Assembly (NCBI GenBank): GCA_016783145.1
Contig: JADHXD010000042.1
Coordinates: forward strand, 1-34,124
Direction: 5' to 3'
Source of the DNA: Anaerolineae bacterium
GTDB lineage: Bacteria > Chloroflexota > Anaerolineae > JAFGEY01
Length of the DNA stretch: 34,124 nt
Part shown: piece by piece, positions 1 to 8,818 of the stretch
Position numbering within the stretch: position 1 is the stretch's first letter
Layout: every line of letters begins with the position of its first letter
The notes under the pieces: generated by a model
Told to the model about the DNA's origin: nothing
What the model saw: only the letters and a program-made list of their open reading frames with translations
Database searches by the model: none
Made by a program: the position numbers and the translations under genes

Positions 1-182
1 AGGAGACGCTCGAACCGGTCTTCTGCGTCGACGCGAACCCACAGACGACCTGTCCCCGGGTCGATGGCTGTCCGACGCGCTGGCTTTGGGTACAGCTCGG
101 CGAAGCCATTCACCAGGTGTTGGATTCGGTCACCCTATCAGAGCTGTCCCAGCACGCTCACGTGCGGTCGGAGGACCTGTAG
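1..182 (+). CDS. Rrf2/IscR-family transcriptional regulator, C-terminal 59 residues only
   Basis: The frame read from base 3 is open to a TAG at 180-182, followed at once by a second TAG. The gene begins left of the window, so the winged helix is not visible. The fragment has three cysteines (FCVDA, TTCPR, DGCPTRW) with spacing C-x8-C-x5-C, followed by an amphipathic helix ending in 'LDSVTLSEL'. That layout matches the C-terminal cluster-binding loop and dimer helix of Rrf2 proteins such as IscR (C-x5-C-x5-C, then '..NITLGEL'). These regulators bind a [2Fe-2S] or similar cluster and sense iron or iron-sulfur status. The stop lies 51 bases before the FTR1 permease gene on the same strand, so it is probably the regulator of that operon. 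The family call rests on motif resemblance; the exact cluster type and target are inferred. Confidence 0.75.
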   Translation, partial: ETLEPVFCVDANPQTTCPRVDGCPTRWLWVQLGEAIHQVLDSVTLSELSQHAHVRSEDL

Positions 183-233
183 TAGAATAGGTCACCTAGC
201 GGGAGCAGGTGGCAAAACGGAGGGCATAAATCG

Positions 234-1067
234 ATGTTTGCATCATTTCTGATCACATTGCGCGAGGGCCTGGAGGCCGCCCTGATCGTGGGCGTTGTCC
301 TGGGCGTCCTGCGCAAGTTGGGGCAGTCCGGTCGGAGCAGGCCGGTCTGGTTGGGCGTCGGCGCGGCAGTTCTGGCCAGCATCGCCGCCGGGTGGGTCCT
401 CAACGTGCTGGGTGTGGCCTTTGAGGGGCGCGGAGAGCAGATCTTTGAAGGGATCGCGATGCTGCTCGCCGCTGGCGTGCTGACCTGGATGATCTTTTGG
501 ATGCAGCGGCAAGGACGCCAGGTGCAGGCCGAGCTGGAACGCGACGTCCGTCGCGCGGTGTCGACGGGCAGCACGTGGGTGCTGTTTGGCCTCGCCTTTG
601 TCGCCGTGGTGCGCGAAGGGATCGAGACCGTGTTGTTCTTGACCGCGGCGGCGTTCAGCACCACCCCTACAGCGACGCTGGTCGGCGGTGGCGCCGGGTT
701 GATCGTAGCCATCGTCTTGGGCTGGCTGATTTTCGCTGCTGGGAAGCGGCTGGATGTGCGCGCCTTTTTCCGGGCGACGAGCGTGCTGCTGATCCTCTTT
801 GCCGCCGGGCTGTTCGCGCACGGCGTGCACGAACTTCAGGAGGCAGCGATCTTGCCGACGGTGATCGAGCACGTGTGGGATGTCAATCCCCTCTTGGACG
901 AGAACGGCGCGGTCGGCACGTTCCTCAAGGCGCTCTTGGGGTACAACGGCAACCCGTCCCTCCTGGAGGTGATCGCCTACGCGGCCTACCTGGCGGCAAT
1001 CGGCATCCTGACTTGGCGGGGCTGGAACGTTGTGCCCGATTCGGCCCTGCAAGGTGCAGCGGCTTAG
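234..1067 (+). CDS. efeU: FTR1/EfeU-family high-affinity iron permease
   Basis: This 277-residue membrane protein is of normal length for bacterial FTR1 permeases. It carries the two hallmark REGxE motifs: R10-E11-G12-L13-E14 at the start of the first helix and R127-E128-G129-I130-E131 in the fourth. Their glutamates coordinate ferric iron during transport across the cytoplasmic membrane. About seven hydrophobic segments can be seen, with a short loop 'QGRQVQAELERDVRRAV' between helices. The start is set by a GGAGGG ribosome site at 219-224, nine bases before the ATG. It follows the Rrf2 gene by 51 bases and precedes the DUF2318 gene by 34, so one operon is likely. In EfeUOB and P19/FTR1 systems the permease needs a periplasmic or membrane redox partner; here the DUF2318 protein is the candidate. 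The symbol is given by family, not proven orthology. Confidence 0.9.
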   Translation: MFASFLITLREGLEAALIVGVVLGVLRKLGQSGRSRPVWLGVGAAVLASIAAGWVLNVLGVAFEGRGEQIFEGIAMLLAAGVLTWMIFWMQRQGRQVQAELERDVRRAVSTGSTWVLFGLAFVAVVREGIETVLFLTAAAFSTTPTATLVGGGAGLIVAIVLGWLIFAAGKRLDVRAFFRATSVLLILFAAGLFAHGVHELQEAAILPTVIEHVWDVNPLLDENGAVGTFLKALLGYNGNPSLLEVIAYAAYLAAIGILTWRGWNVVPDSALQGAAA

Positions 1068-1101
1068 GGACGTCCTGAACACTCTACGGACAGGAGAGAG
1101 C

Positions 1102-1647
1102 ATGAAACACGAACAAGATCGTACCCTGCGCGAAGGCAAGCGCGCCAAGTTCACTCAGCCGGCAAAGAAGGCCAAGCCGGCACTTGGGAGGTGGCTGCTG
1201 GCTGGTGGGGGACTGCTGGCGATCCTCCTGCTGGCCTGGTTTTGGCCGGGGAGCGGCGCGGAAAGCGCAGGAAGCACGGTCCAGGCCGGCGAGCTGCCGG
1301 TGAGCGATGGCGCGGTCAGGCTGCCCGTCACCACCTTTGACGACGGGCAGGCCCGCTTCTACACCCACCATGCGGATGGCAAGGACATCCAGTTCTTTGT
1401 ACTCAAGAGCAGCGACGGCGTGATCCGCGCCGCCTTTAATGCCTGCGACGTGTGCTTCCTGGACAAGAAGGGCTACCGGCAGGAGGGAGACGAGATGGTC
1501 TGCAACAACTGCGGGCAGAGATTTCCTTCGGAGCTCATCAATGAGGTCCGCGGAGGCTGCAACCCGTCGCCGTTGGTCCGCACCATTGAGGGCGATGAGG
1601 TGGTCATCCGCGTCGACGACATCCTATCCGGAGCCAGATACTTTTAG
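1102..1647 (+). CDS. DUF2318-type membrane-anchored cysteine protein of the iron uptake operon
   Basis: The protein has 181 residues. A basic, lysine-rich N-terminus (1-30) leads into one transmembrane segment (about 31-49), and the rest lies outside. The outer domain has cysteine pairs C115-x2-C118 and C134-x2-C137 and a further C153, in the order typical of DUF2318 ('AFNACDVCF...VCNNCGQRF...GGCNPSPL'). DUF2318 proteins accompany FTR1 permeases in P19/FetMP-like systems and are thought to bind metal or Fe-S and pass electrons to iron. The ATG at 1102 is chosen because an AGGAGAG ribosome site sits just before it at 1092-1098; an upstream in-frame ATG at 1030 overlaps efeU and lacks such a site. 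The next gene starts 14 bases after its stop. The redox role is inferred from family and context. Confidence 0.85.
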   Translation: MKHEQDRTLREGKRAKFTQPAKKAKPALGRWLLAGGGLLAILLLAWFWPGSGAESAGSTVQAGELPVSDGAVRLPVTTFDDGQARFYTHHADGKDIQFFVLKSSDGVIRAAFNACDVCFLDKKGYRQEGDEMVCNNCGQRFPSELINEVRGGCNPSPLVRTIEGDEVVIRVDDILSGARYF

Positions 1648-1661
1648 CGGAGTCGCACCCC

Positions 1662-2819
1662 ATGGAGCTATTCGACATCGCCTGGAACAACATCCGCCGG
1701 CGCAAGGGGAGGGTGCTGCTGCTCGTGCTGGGGCTGACCATTGGTGTGACAACCGTGGTCGCCCTGCAAGCGATCACCCGCACATTGCAGGCCGACGTAG
1801 GGAACAAACTGGATGAGTTTGGTGCCAATATCCTGATCGTCCCGCATTCCAACTCGCTGTCGCTTTCCTACGGCGGACTGGCCGTTTCTTCGGCCACGTT
1901 TGACCTGGAGGAGCTTCGCGATCAGGACGTGGCACAGGTGTGGACCATCCCCAATGCGCGCAACATCAGCATCGTCGCCCCCAAGCTGCTCAGCGTCGCT
2001 GAGGTCAGAGAGCAGGCCGTGCTCGTGGCCGGCGTCGATTTCGAGTCAGAGCTGCGGATGAAGCCGTGGTGGCAGCTCGAGGGCAGCGAGCCCGAGACGG
2101 AAGGCCAGGCCCTGGCCGGCTCGCGGGTCGCCACGCTGCTGGACCTCTCGGTGGGATCACCGCTGCAGGTGGGCGATCAGGTCTTCCAGGTGGTGGCCGT
2201 GCTGGCCGAGAATGGCCAGCAGGACGACGACATGCTGTTCGTCGACTTGAGCGCCGCGCAGCGCGCCTTGGACCGCCCGGGGGCGATCAGCCTGGTCGAG
2301 GTAGCCGCCCTGTGTACAGCCTGCCCGATCGAAGACATGGTCGCCCAGATCCAGGCCGTGCTGCCTCAGGCCAGGGTGACGGCGCTGCGCCAGGCAGTGG
2401 CCCTGCGTATGGAGATGGTCGGGCAGTTAATGCGTTTCTCATGGGCCCTGTCTGCCGTGGTGCTGGTCATCGGCGGGCTGGTGGTGTTGACGACCATGCT
2501 GGGTGCCGTGGCCGAACGCAAGCAAGAGATCGGCGTGCTGCGGGCCATCGGCTTTCGTCGGCGGCACATCATCCACATCATCCTCACCGAAGCCACGTTG
2601 GTCAGCCTGCTGGGCGGCACACTGGGTTGGCTGGTCGGGATGGGGGCGGCAGCGGCTCTGACCCCCGTGGTGACCCAGGTGGATCTGCCGGTGTCGTGGG
2701 ATCCGCTGATCGCGCTGTGGGCGGTGAGCAGTGCCCTGCTCGTGGGCGTGGCCGCCAGCCTGTACCCCGCAGTTCGCGCGGCCCGGCTCGATCCGACCAC
2801 GGCACTGCGTGCACTTTGA
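1662..2819 (+). CDS. MacB/FtsX-type ABC transporter permease (iron operon)
   Basis: The protein has 385 residues. 'MELFDIAWNNIRRRKGRVLLLVLGLTIGV' is the usual FtsX-family N-terminal amphipathic stretch and first membrane helix. A soluble extracytoplasmic MacB_PCD-like domain (about 45-245) follows, then three C-terminal helices with the conserved cytoplasmic stretch 'ERKQEIGVLRAIGFRRRHI' (about 285-305) and a final 'YPAVRAARLDPTTALRAL' tail. This four-helix plan is typical of FtsX/MacB/LolE permeases, which act mechanically rather than as import channels. The ATPase gene begins 17 bases downstream. In Campylobacter and Yersinia P19/FTR1 loci, DUF2318 is likewise followed by FtsX-type permeases and an ATPase. 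Only one permease gene is present here, so a homodimer is likely. Confidence 0.88.
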   Translation: MELFDIAWNNIRRRKGRVLLLVLGLTIGVTTVVALQAITRTLQADVGNKLDEFGANILIVPHSNSLSLSYGGLAVSSATFDLEELRDQDVAQVWTIPNARNISIVAPKLLSVAEVREQAVLVAGVDFESELRMKPWWQLEGSEPETEGQALAGSRVATLLDLSVGSPLQVGDQVFQVVAVLAENGQQDDDMLFVDLSAAQRALDRPGAISLVEVAALCTACPIEDMVAQIQAVLPQARVTALRQAVALRMEMVGQLMRFSWALSAVVLVIGGLVVLTTMLGAVAERKQEIGVLRAIGFRRRHIIHIILTEATLVSLLGGTLGWLVGMGAAAALTPVVTQVDLPVSWDPLIALWAVSSALLVGVAASLYPAVRAARLDPTTALRAL

Positions 2820-2836
2820 ACGGGAGAGAGGGCCGG

Positions 2837-3526
<690 letters not shown>

Positions 3527-3544
3527 GCCGGGGGGATATGGCGG

Positions 3545-3666
3545 CTGCGTAGGGCAGGTTTCTCATACCTGCCCGCCCGGCCCTGCGTAGGGCTGTTTCT
3601 CATACCTGCCCGCCCGGCGCTGCGTAGGGCAGTCTCTCATACCTGCCCGCCCGGCCCTGCGTAGGC
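3545..3666 (+). repeat. Three and a bit tandem copies of a 37-38 base hairpin repeat
   Basis: Copies begin with CTGCGTAGGG at 3545, 3583 and 3620, with a partial fourth at 3658. The first copy forms a perfect 8-bp stem, GGGCAGGT ... ACCTGCCC, around the 7-base loop TTCTCAT. Copies two and three have damaged left arms. The cluster fills most of the gap between the iron-operon ATPase and the next promoter. The same plan (GTAGGGC, stem, loop, GCCCGC) recurs at 20859 and, with a shorter loop, at 28693. No coding capacity is evident. Confidence 0.9.
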
Positions 3667-3674
3667 TTGCCCTC

Positions 3675-3703
3675 TTGACGTCAGCGGCGGTTCGATGTAT
3701 AGT
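3675..3703 (+). promoter_or_regulatory. Candidate sigma-70-type promoter for the ABC-2 permease pair
   Basis: TTGACG at 3675-3680 and TATAGT at 3698-3703 are separated by exactly 17 bases. Five of six positions match the consensus in each hexamer. The ATG of the first permease lies 37 bases beyond the -10 box, so the leader would be short (about 30 bases). The upstream neighbour is a repeat cluster, which agrees with a new transcription unit starting here. Confidence 0.7.
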
Positions 3704-3740
3704 CGATGCTCACGGGATTCGCTGGGATCGAGGAGAGGGC

Positions 3741-4871
3741 ATGCTGCAACGCATCTGGGCCGTGACGCAAAAGGAATTCATCCAGACGCTGCGCGACCGG
3801 CGCACGCTGCTCATCCAGCTCGGCCTGCCGATCGTCCAACTGTTCATCTTTGGCTATGCCATCCGGATGAACGTCGAGCACATCCCCACCGTCGTCGCCG
3901 ACCAGAGCCTCGATCGCGCCAGCCGGGCATACGTGCAGGCCATGGTCGTCTCCGGCTACTTTGACCTCGTCGCTACCGCGCCGGACGAGCGGGGAGCCAT
4001 CCGCGCCATTGACGAGGGCCGCGCTCAGGCTGGCATCGTCCTCCCGCCCGGGTTTAGCGCCAGCGTAGAGCGCGGCGACGCGCAGGCCCTGCTCTTGGTC
4101 GACGGGTCGGACGTGTTTACCTCCCAGACCGCCTTCAACGCCATCACCGCCATCGCCCAGGCACACTCGACCCAGGTGATGATAGACAGAATGGAGCGCT
4201 CCGGCAGGCTGACCGGGCAGCGGCTCCTCCCCTTGGACGCCCGCCTGCGCATCCTCTACAACCCCAACCTGGACGACCTGTGGTTCCTGATCCCGGGCAT
4301 GGTGGCTACCATCCTGCAGACGCAGACGATCACCCTGACCGCCGCCGCTGTCGTCCGCGAGCGCGAGGCGGGCACTATCGAGCAGCTACTGGTCACACCG
4401 ATCCTGCCCGGCGAGCTGATGCTGGGCAAGATCGCCCCTCACATCGTCATCTCGCTGATCAACATGCTCACCATCCTGGCCATCGGCATCTACTGGTTCG
4501 ACGTGCCCTTTCAGGGCAGCTTTCCGCTCTTTCTATGGCTGTCGTTCATGTACGTCTTTTCGGGGCTCGGCCTGGGGCTCCTGCTCTCGACCATCTCTCA
4601 GAATCAAAAACAGGCCCAGCAGCTCGCGACCCTGATGATGTTGATCGGGCTCGTGCTGGGCGGATTCATGTTCCCGCGCTACCTCATGCCGCCGGCCATT
4701 CGCATCATTGGCAACCTCTTTCCGCTGACCTACTTTATCCCCATTGCCCGGGGGATCGTCACCAAGGGCGTGGGCTTGGAGTACCTGTGGGAACAGGTCG
4801 CCGCACTGGCCATCTATGTCGTGGTAATGATGGGCTTTGCGGCCCGTGCCTTCAGGCGCGGGCTCGACTGA
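3741..4871 (+). CDS. ABC-2 type permease (YhhJ/YbhR-like), first of a pair
   Basis: This 376-residue protein starts with 'VTQKEFIQTLRDRRTLLIQLGLPIVQLFIFGYAI', the usual ABC-2 N-terminal cytoplasmic elbow and first helix. A large extracytoplasmic domain (about 45-175) follows, with 'VADQSLDRASRAYVQAMVVSGYFD'-type sequence. Five C-terminal helices (about 180-370) include the conserved cytoplasmic 'VVREREAGTIEQLLVTPI' and the late 'NLFPLTYFIPIARGIVTKG'. This is the YbhS/YbhR/YhhJ efflux or membrane-modifying family. The ATG at 3741 has AGGAGAGGG directly before it; earlier in-frame starts fall in the promoter. The second permease begins 12 bases after its stop. No ATPase or HlyD-type adaptor of this class is present in the window. 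Confidence 0.88.
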   Translation: MLQRIWAVTQKEFIQTLRDRRTLLIQLGLPIVQLFIFGYAIRMNVEHIPTVVADQSLDRASRAYVQAMVVSGYFDLVATAPDERGAIRAIDEGRAQAGIVLPPGFSASVERGDAQALLLVDGSDVFTSQTAFNAITAIAQAHSTQVMIDRMERSGRLTGQRLLPLDARLRILYNPNLDDLWFLIPGMVATILQTQTITLTAAAVVREREAGTIEQLLVTPILPGELMLGKIAPHIVISLINMLTILAIGIYWFDVPFQGSFPLFLWLSFMYVFSGLGLGLLLSTISQNQKQAQQLATLMMLIGLVLGGFMFPRYLMPPAIRIIGNLFPLTYFIPIARGIVTKGVGLEYLWEQVAALAIYVVVMMGFAARAFRRGLD

Positions 4872-4882
4872 GGGGGCCTTTG

Positions 4883-6028
4883 ATGAGAAGCCGTATCCGC
4901 GGTCGCTTTCGCCGCCTGGGGGCGGTGATGCGCAAGGAAGCGATCCAGCGTCTGCGCGACCGCCGCACCCTGGCGCTCATCCTGTCCATCCCCCTCATCC
5001 AGCTCTTTCTCTTTGCCTTGGCCGTAGACCTGACCGCGGACCACCTCCCCACTGCCGTCGCCGACCAGAGCCTGGACGAGCAGAGCCGGGCCTTTGTCGA
5101 CGCCCTGGTCGTTTCTGGCTACTTTGACGTCACTTCCTACGTCGAGGGGGAAGCGGAGGTCATCCGGGCCATCGACGAGGGGCGAGCACGAGCGGGTGTG
5201 GTGATCCCGCCCGGCTTTGCGGGACAGGTCGAGCGAGGCGATGCGCAGGTCCTGATCGTCTTGGATGGAGCGGAGTCTTTTTCCGTCCAGGCAGGCTACA
5301 GCGCGGCGACCGCCATTGCCCAGGCACGGTCGCTGGAACTCGTCGCGGAAAAGGTGGATCGCATGGGCGGCCACCTGGAGACGTCACCGATCACGTCCTC
5401 CACCCGCGTCCTCTACAACCCCAACATGGACGACCTCGTCTTCATCATGCCGGGATTGATCGCCATGCTGCTGCAGGTGCTGGCGGTGAGCACCACGGCG
5501 CAATCCGTGGTGCGCGAATATGAGCTGGGCACCATCGAGCAGATCCTGGTCACCCCGGTGCGCCCGATAGAACTGGTGATCGGCAAGCTGGTCCCCAACG
5601 TCTTTCTCGTCGTCTTTGATCAGGTGGTCATTACCGTGCTGGGCGTCTACTGGTTCGGCGTGCCCTTTAAGGGGAGCATGTGGCTCTTTGCCTGGCTGTC
5701 TCTCTTGTTCATCGTCTCGGGGATTGGGCTGGGCCTGTTGATCTCGACGATCGCGCAGACACAGAGCCAGACACAGCAGCTCACTTCGCTGCTGATGATG
5801 CTGAGCCAGTTGCTGACCGGCTTTATCTACCCGCGAGGCCCGATGCCCGCCGTCGTCAAGGCCATCGGCAACCTGATCCCGCTGACCTACTTTATCCGCA
5901 TCGCCCGGGGCATTGTCACCAAGGGCGTGGGCATCGCGTTCCTGTGGAGCGACGTACTCGCGCTGGCGATCTATGGGGGCATGGTCACTATACTGGCTGT
6001 GGTCACCTTCCGGAAGCGGCTGGACTAG
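4883..6028 (+). CDS. ABC-2 type permease (YhhJ/YbhR-like), second of a pair
   Basis: This 381-residue protein is a paralogue of the gene before it. It shares the start 'MRKEAIQRLRDRRTLALILSIPLIQLFLFALAV', the outer domain with 'VADQSLDEQSRAFVDALVVSGYFD', the cytoplasmic 'VVREYELGTIEQILVTPV', and the ending 'NLIPLTYFIRIARGIVTKG'. Five helices follow the outer domain. The ATG at 4883 has an AGGGGG site at 4871-4876, overlapping the previous stop region, so the two are almost certainly co-translated and would form a heterodimeric membrane part. Such pairs normally sit beside one or two ATPases and a HlyD-like protein; none follows here, since the stop leads into a repeat cluster. The pair may borrow an ATPase encoded elsewhere. 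Confidence 0.88.
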   Translation: MRSRIRGRFRRLGAVMRKEAIQRLRDRRTLALILSIPLIQLFLFALAVDLTADHLPTAVADQSLDEQSRAFVDALVVSGYFDVTSYVEGEAEVIRAIDEGRARAGVVIPPGFAGQVERGDAQVLIVLDGAESFSVQAGYSAATAIAQARSLELVAEKVDRMGGHLETSPITSSTRVLYNPNMDDLVFIMPGLIAMLLQVLAVSTTAQSVVREYELGTIEQILVTPVRPIELVIGKLVPNVFLVVFDQVVITVLGVYWFGVPFKGSMWLFAWLSLLFIVSGIGLGLLISTIAQTQSQTQQLTSLLMMLSQLLTGFIYPRGPMPAVVKAIGNLIPLTYFIRIARGIVTKGVGIAFLWSDVLALAIYGGMVTILAVVTFRKRLD

Positions 6029-6040
6029 GCGTAGCTGCAC

Positions 6041-6214
6041 GTAGTAGCGACTTCAGTCGCATCCCTCCAGGAACGGCTAAAGCCGTCACTACCGACACAC
6101 GTAGTGGCGACTTCAGTCGCATCCCCCCAGGAACGGCTAAAGCCGTCACTACCGACACACGTAGTGGCGACTTCAGTCGCATTCCCCCCCGGCAACGGCT
6201 GAAGCCGTCACTAC
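6041..6214. repeat. Three tandem 60-base repeats with nested palindromes
   Basis: Units start at 6041, 6101 and 6161, each with about 52 conserved bases plus a spacer. In the second unit, GTAGTG (6101-6106) pairs with CACTAC (6147-6152). Inside lie two self-complementary blocks, GCGACTTCAGTCGC (6107-6120) and ACGGCTAAAGCCGT (6133-6146), joined by 12 bases. Folded, each unit is a three-way junction with two short hairpins. Unit one has one mismatch in the outer stem, and unit three changes only the second loop (AA to GA). The rest of this gap (6215-6397), between two converging genes, holds nothing I can identify. Confidence 0.9.
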
Positions 6215-6397
6215 CACCCGTCGTGCCAACGACTGAACGTCATCGCCGACAGACCGTGCGACAGGCCGTGGCCCACCGCCGCAAGCGCCGCGCCGCACGC
6301 CTCTGACCAGCGAAGGGACCCGGGCGTGGAGCTCTCGTATCGCTGGGAGCGGGCTGGTGTCGACCCACCTGGACAGATGGTGCGAGACCACCGGGGA

Positions 6398-8776
6398 TCA
6401 CTCGTACGCCAGTGACTCGCGCACGCTGACCTGTGCCGCCCGGAGCGCAGGCCACAGGCTGGCCAGTGCCGACAGCGAGACCACGATCAGCAGCCAGAGC
6501 CCCCCCGCGCCCACCGAGTAGCTAAAGCTCAAGGGCGCTCGAATCAGCGAGTACCCAATGGCGTTGCCAAAGACCAGCGCGCCAGGGTAGCTGAGGGGCA
6601 GCGCGATCGTCCAACTCAACATGCCCACCAGCACCCCTTCGACCACGAAAACCCCGCCGACAAAGGTCGAGGTAGCGCCGATGGCCCGCAGCACGCCGAT
6701 CTCACGCCCGCGCTCCACGACATTGATCGACATCGTGCTCATCAACCCGATGCCGCCCACGGCTGCTGCCATCGCCACCATGATCAGCATCAGGTTCGTG
6801 ACAATGTCAAACATCGACCGGTTGACCCGGCGGATCTCTTCGGCGCTGTTGAACCGCGACGCTTCGATCCCGCGTGCCGTATAGGCATCACGCAGGTCGC
6901 GGATCAGCCTCTCCTGCGCCTCCAGGTCGTGCCCCTCGGCGATCACCATCGCCGTGCTCCCCATGCCGACGGTATGGGTCTCTAGGGCCAGGGCGTCAAA
7001 GGGCACATAGTTGCTGTTGGTCGGGCTGACGATCAGGCCTACAACCTTCCAGACGGACTCTTTCTCGCCGATCACCAGCCGGATCTCATCCCCAGCCTCG
7101 ATTCCCTCGTCCGCAGCGGTGTGACTGTTGAGCAGGATGGCTCGGTCGTCGCCGGCCAGCAGAGGGCGACCGCTGGCGATGCGCGGGCCAAACATCTCCG
7201 AACCTGAGGGCACGCCCCACAGATACACCGGGCGTTCGGCACCGCTCGAGGTCGCGATCTGTGCCCCCCAGTAGCCCCAGACTTCGACCTTGGCCACACC
7301 GGGCACTTGCTCGGTCACCTCGGCGATCATGGCCACGGGGAACAGATAGTCAAAGCCCACCTGCACGTCACGGCTCAGTTCTTCAAGCAGGGCCTCGATG
7401 GTCCGCCCCAACGAGCGATCGACGCTCATCACCACGATAAACATCACGCCGCTGAGCACCAGGGCAAGCAGCGTCAGCGCGATACGGGTCTTGCGCCGAA
7501 AGGTGTTGCGCAGCCCGATCGCCAACAAGCTCGGCAGGCGCTGCGCCCGGCCCAGCAGGCGATCGAACCGGCCCACGCCGAAGGCCGACCCAAGGCCATA
7601 GTTGGTGATCGCCTGGTGCGGTGTGGTACGCGCCCCGCGCAGCACAGGAACCAGCGATGCCAGCAGAGGGACAGCCAGCCCCACCGCAACCTGGATGGCC
7701 ACCGCAAGGGGCATGGCCCGAAAGTCGCCGACAGTCACGTTGACCAGATCGAGCAGCCAGCGCGCCGCCAGGTGTGCGGCGACCGCCCCCACAGGCACGG
7801 CCAGGAGCAAGGAAAGCAGGCCATAGGCCAGCGCCATCGCCAGGTAGATGCTCGTCACCAGGCCGCTGGTCGCGCCCACGACCTTGATCACGCCGATCTG
7901 GCGCACTTGTTGGGCGAGGATGGCAGTCGTCGTGTTGATGATCAGGAAGGTGGTGAGCCCCAGGGAGAGCACGCCCAAGACCATCGAGATGAGAAACGCG
8001 GTGTTCAACTGGTCCTGCGCCCAGTGCACATTGGGATCCTGTACTATGTACTTGACGACGACCAGTCCCCTGCTTTCCAGGCGGCGCTCGATCGACCCCG
8101 CGATCCGGATCGCCTCCTCCTCGCTGAACGAGTCCAGGCGAACGCCGATCTGGTTGCGTCCCACGTCTTGACCAACCAGCCAGGCCACGGTCGCTGGATC
8201 GGCGAAAAAGGCCGCGCCGCCAAAGCCAAGCTGCGGGGGAAGGGCCCGGGCGTCGCGGACCACGCCCTCGACGCGCAGCTTTCGCGCTCCCTCCTCCGAA
8301 CCGGACACGACGCTGTCGACGAGGAGGGTCGTGCCGGGGACCAGGTCAAAGTGCCGCGACGAGAGCCGCTCCACCGCCAGGGCACGCTCTGCAGGCCACC
8401 GGCCTTCCACCAGGTCGATCTGGCTCAGGCGTTGGGCCTGGTAGTCAGGCCGCGCCACCAGCGTCCCGTTGCGCCAGTCCACCTCGTCCTCTCGCCGCCA
8501 GCGAAAAGAGACTTGGGTGTAGGCCTCGGCATCCGCCACGCCGGGCGCGCGGAGCACCTCAGGGAGCACATCCTGGCTGAACCACCCGGTATGGAACTGG
8601 ATGTGAGCAGGGGACGTTTCCCGGTAGTTCTGCGCCATGCGGGTGCGCATCTCGAGGAATAGGCCGAAAACCAGTCCCAGGGCAAACACGCCCACAGCGG
8701 TGGACAGCACGACGAGGAACGTGCGAAGCTTGTTCCGCCACAAGTCGCGCCACGCTTTGCGCCACAGGACGTTCAT
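6398..8776 (-). CDS. Large FtsX/MacB-type ABC permease with duplicated FtsX domains
   Basis: The protein has 792 residues. It starts with 'MNVLWRKAWRDLWRNKLRTFLVVLSTAVGVFALG', then a soluble MacB_PCD-like domain (about 45-255), three helices (about 260-390, with 'QQVRQIGVIKVVGATSG'), a second N-terminal unit 'AIGLRNTFRRKTRIALTLLALVLSGVMF' (about 425-455), a second outer domain (about 460-660), and three last helices with 'ERGREIGVLRAIGATSTF'. Two FtsX units in one chain make a complete permease dimer, as in LolC/E-like and macrolide-exporter relatives. Its ATPase is most likely the LolD-type gene at 10239-10976, but a STAS gene and an anti-sigma gene lie between them on the same strand. The ATG at 8776 follows an AAGGGGTGG site and lies 42 bases after the anti-sigma gene. 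It is the last gene of the (-) operon. Confidence 0.88.
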   Translation of the reverse strand: MNVLWRKAWRDLWRNKLRTFLVVLSTAVGVFALGLVFGLFLEMRTRMAQNYRETSPAHIQFHTGWFSQDVLPEVLRAPGVADAEAYTQVSFRWRREDEVDWRNGTLVARPDYQAQRLSQIDLVEGRWPAERALAVERLSSRHFDLVPGTTLLVDSVVSGSEEGARKLRVEGVVRDARALPPQLGFGGAAFFADPATVAWLVGQDVGRNQIGVRLDSFSEEEAIRIAGSIERRLESRGLVVVKYIVQDPNVHWAQDQLNTAFLISMVLGVLSLGLTTFLIINTTTAILAQQVRQIGVIKVVGATSGLVTSIYLAMALAYGLLSLLLAVPVGAVAAHLAARWLLDLVNVTVGDFRAMPLAVAIQVAVGLAVPLLASLVPVLRGARTTPHQAITNYGLGSAFGVGRFDRLLGRAQRLPSLLAIGLRNTFRRKTRIALTLLALVLSGVMFIVVMSVDRSLGRTIEALLEELSRDVQVGFDYLFPVAMIAEVTEQVPGVAKVEVWGYWGAQIATSSGAERPVYLWGVPSGSEMFGPRIASGRPLLAGDDRAILLNSHTAADEGIEAGDEIRLVIGEKESVWKVVGLIVSPTNSNYVPFDALALETHTVGMGSTAMVIAEGHDLEAQERLIRDLRDAYTARGIEASRFNSAEEIRRVNRSMFDIVTNLMLIMVAMAAAVGGIGLMSTMSINVVERGREIGVLRAIGATSTFVGGVFVVEGVLVGMLSWTIALPLSYPGALVFGNAIGYSLIRAPLSFSYSVGAGGLWLLIVVSLSALASLWPALRAAQVSVRESLAYE

Positions 8777-8818
8777 TGCCCACCCCTTCTCGTGGTCACC
8801 TCACCCGGGGGACGCCCG

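Noticed and set aside
64-252. A 62-codon plus-strand frame before efeU
   Set aside because: It lies in another frame over the Rrf2 C-terminus and runs into efeU; composition is not protein-like.
6041-6214. CRISPR-like regular array
   Set aside because: The spacers between units are short and identical, and the units carry nested palindromes; there are no cas genes.
7307-8662. 451-codon plus-strand frame opposite the FtsX permease, and similar long antisense frames at 15270-16598, 25114-26844, 26841-28256, 30219-31364 and 32418-33851
   Set aside because: Same shadow pattern: no ribosome site, no recognisable motif, and a clear gene on the other strand.
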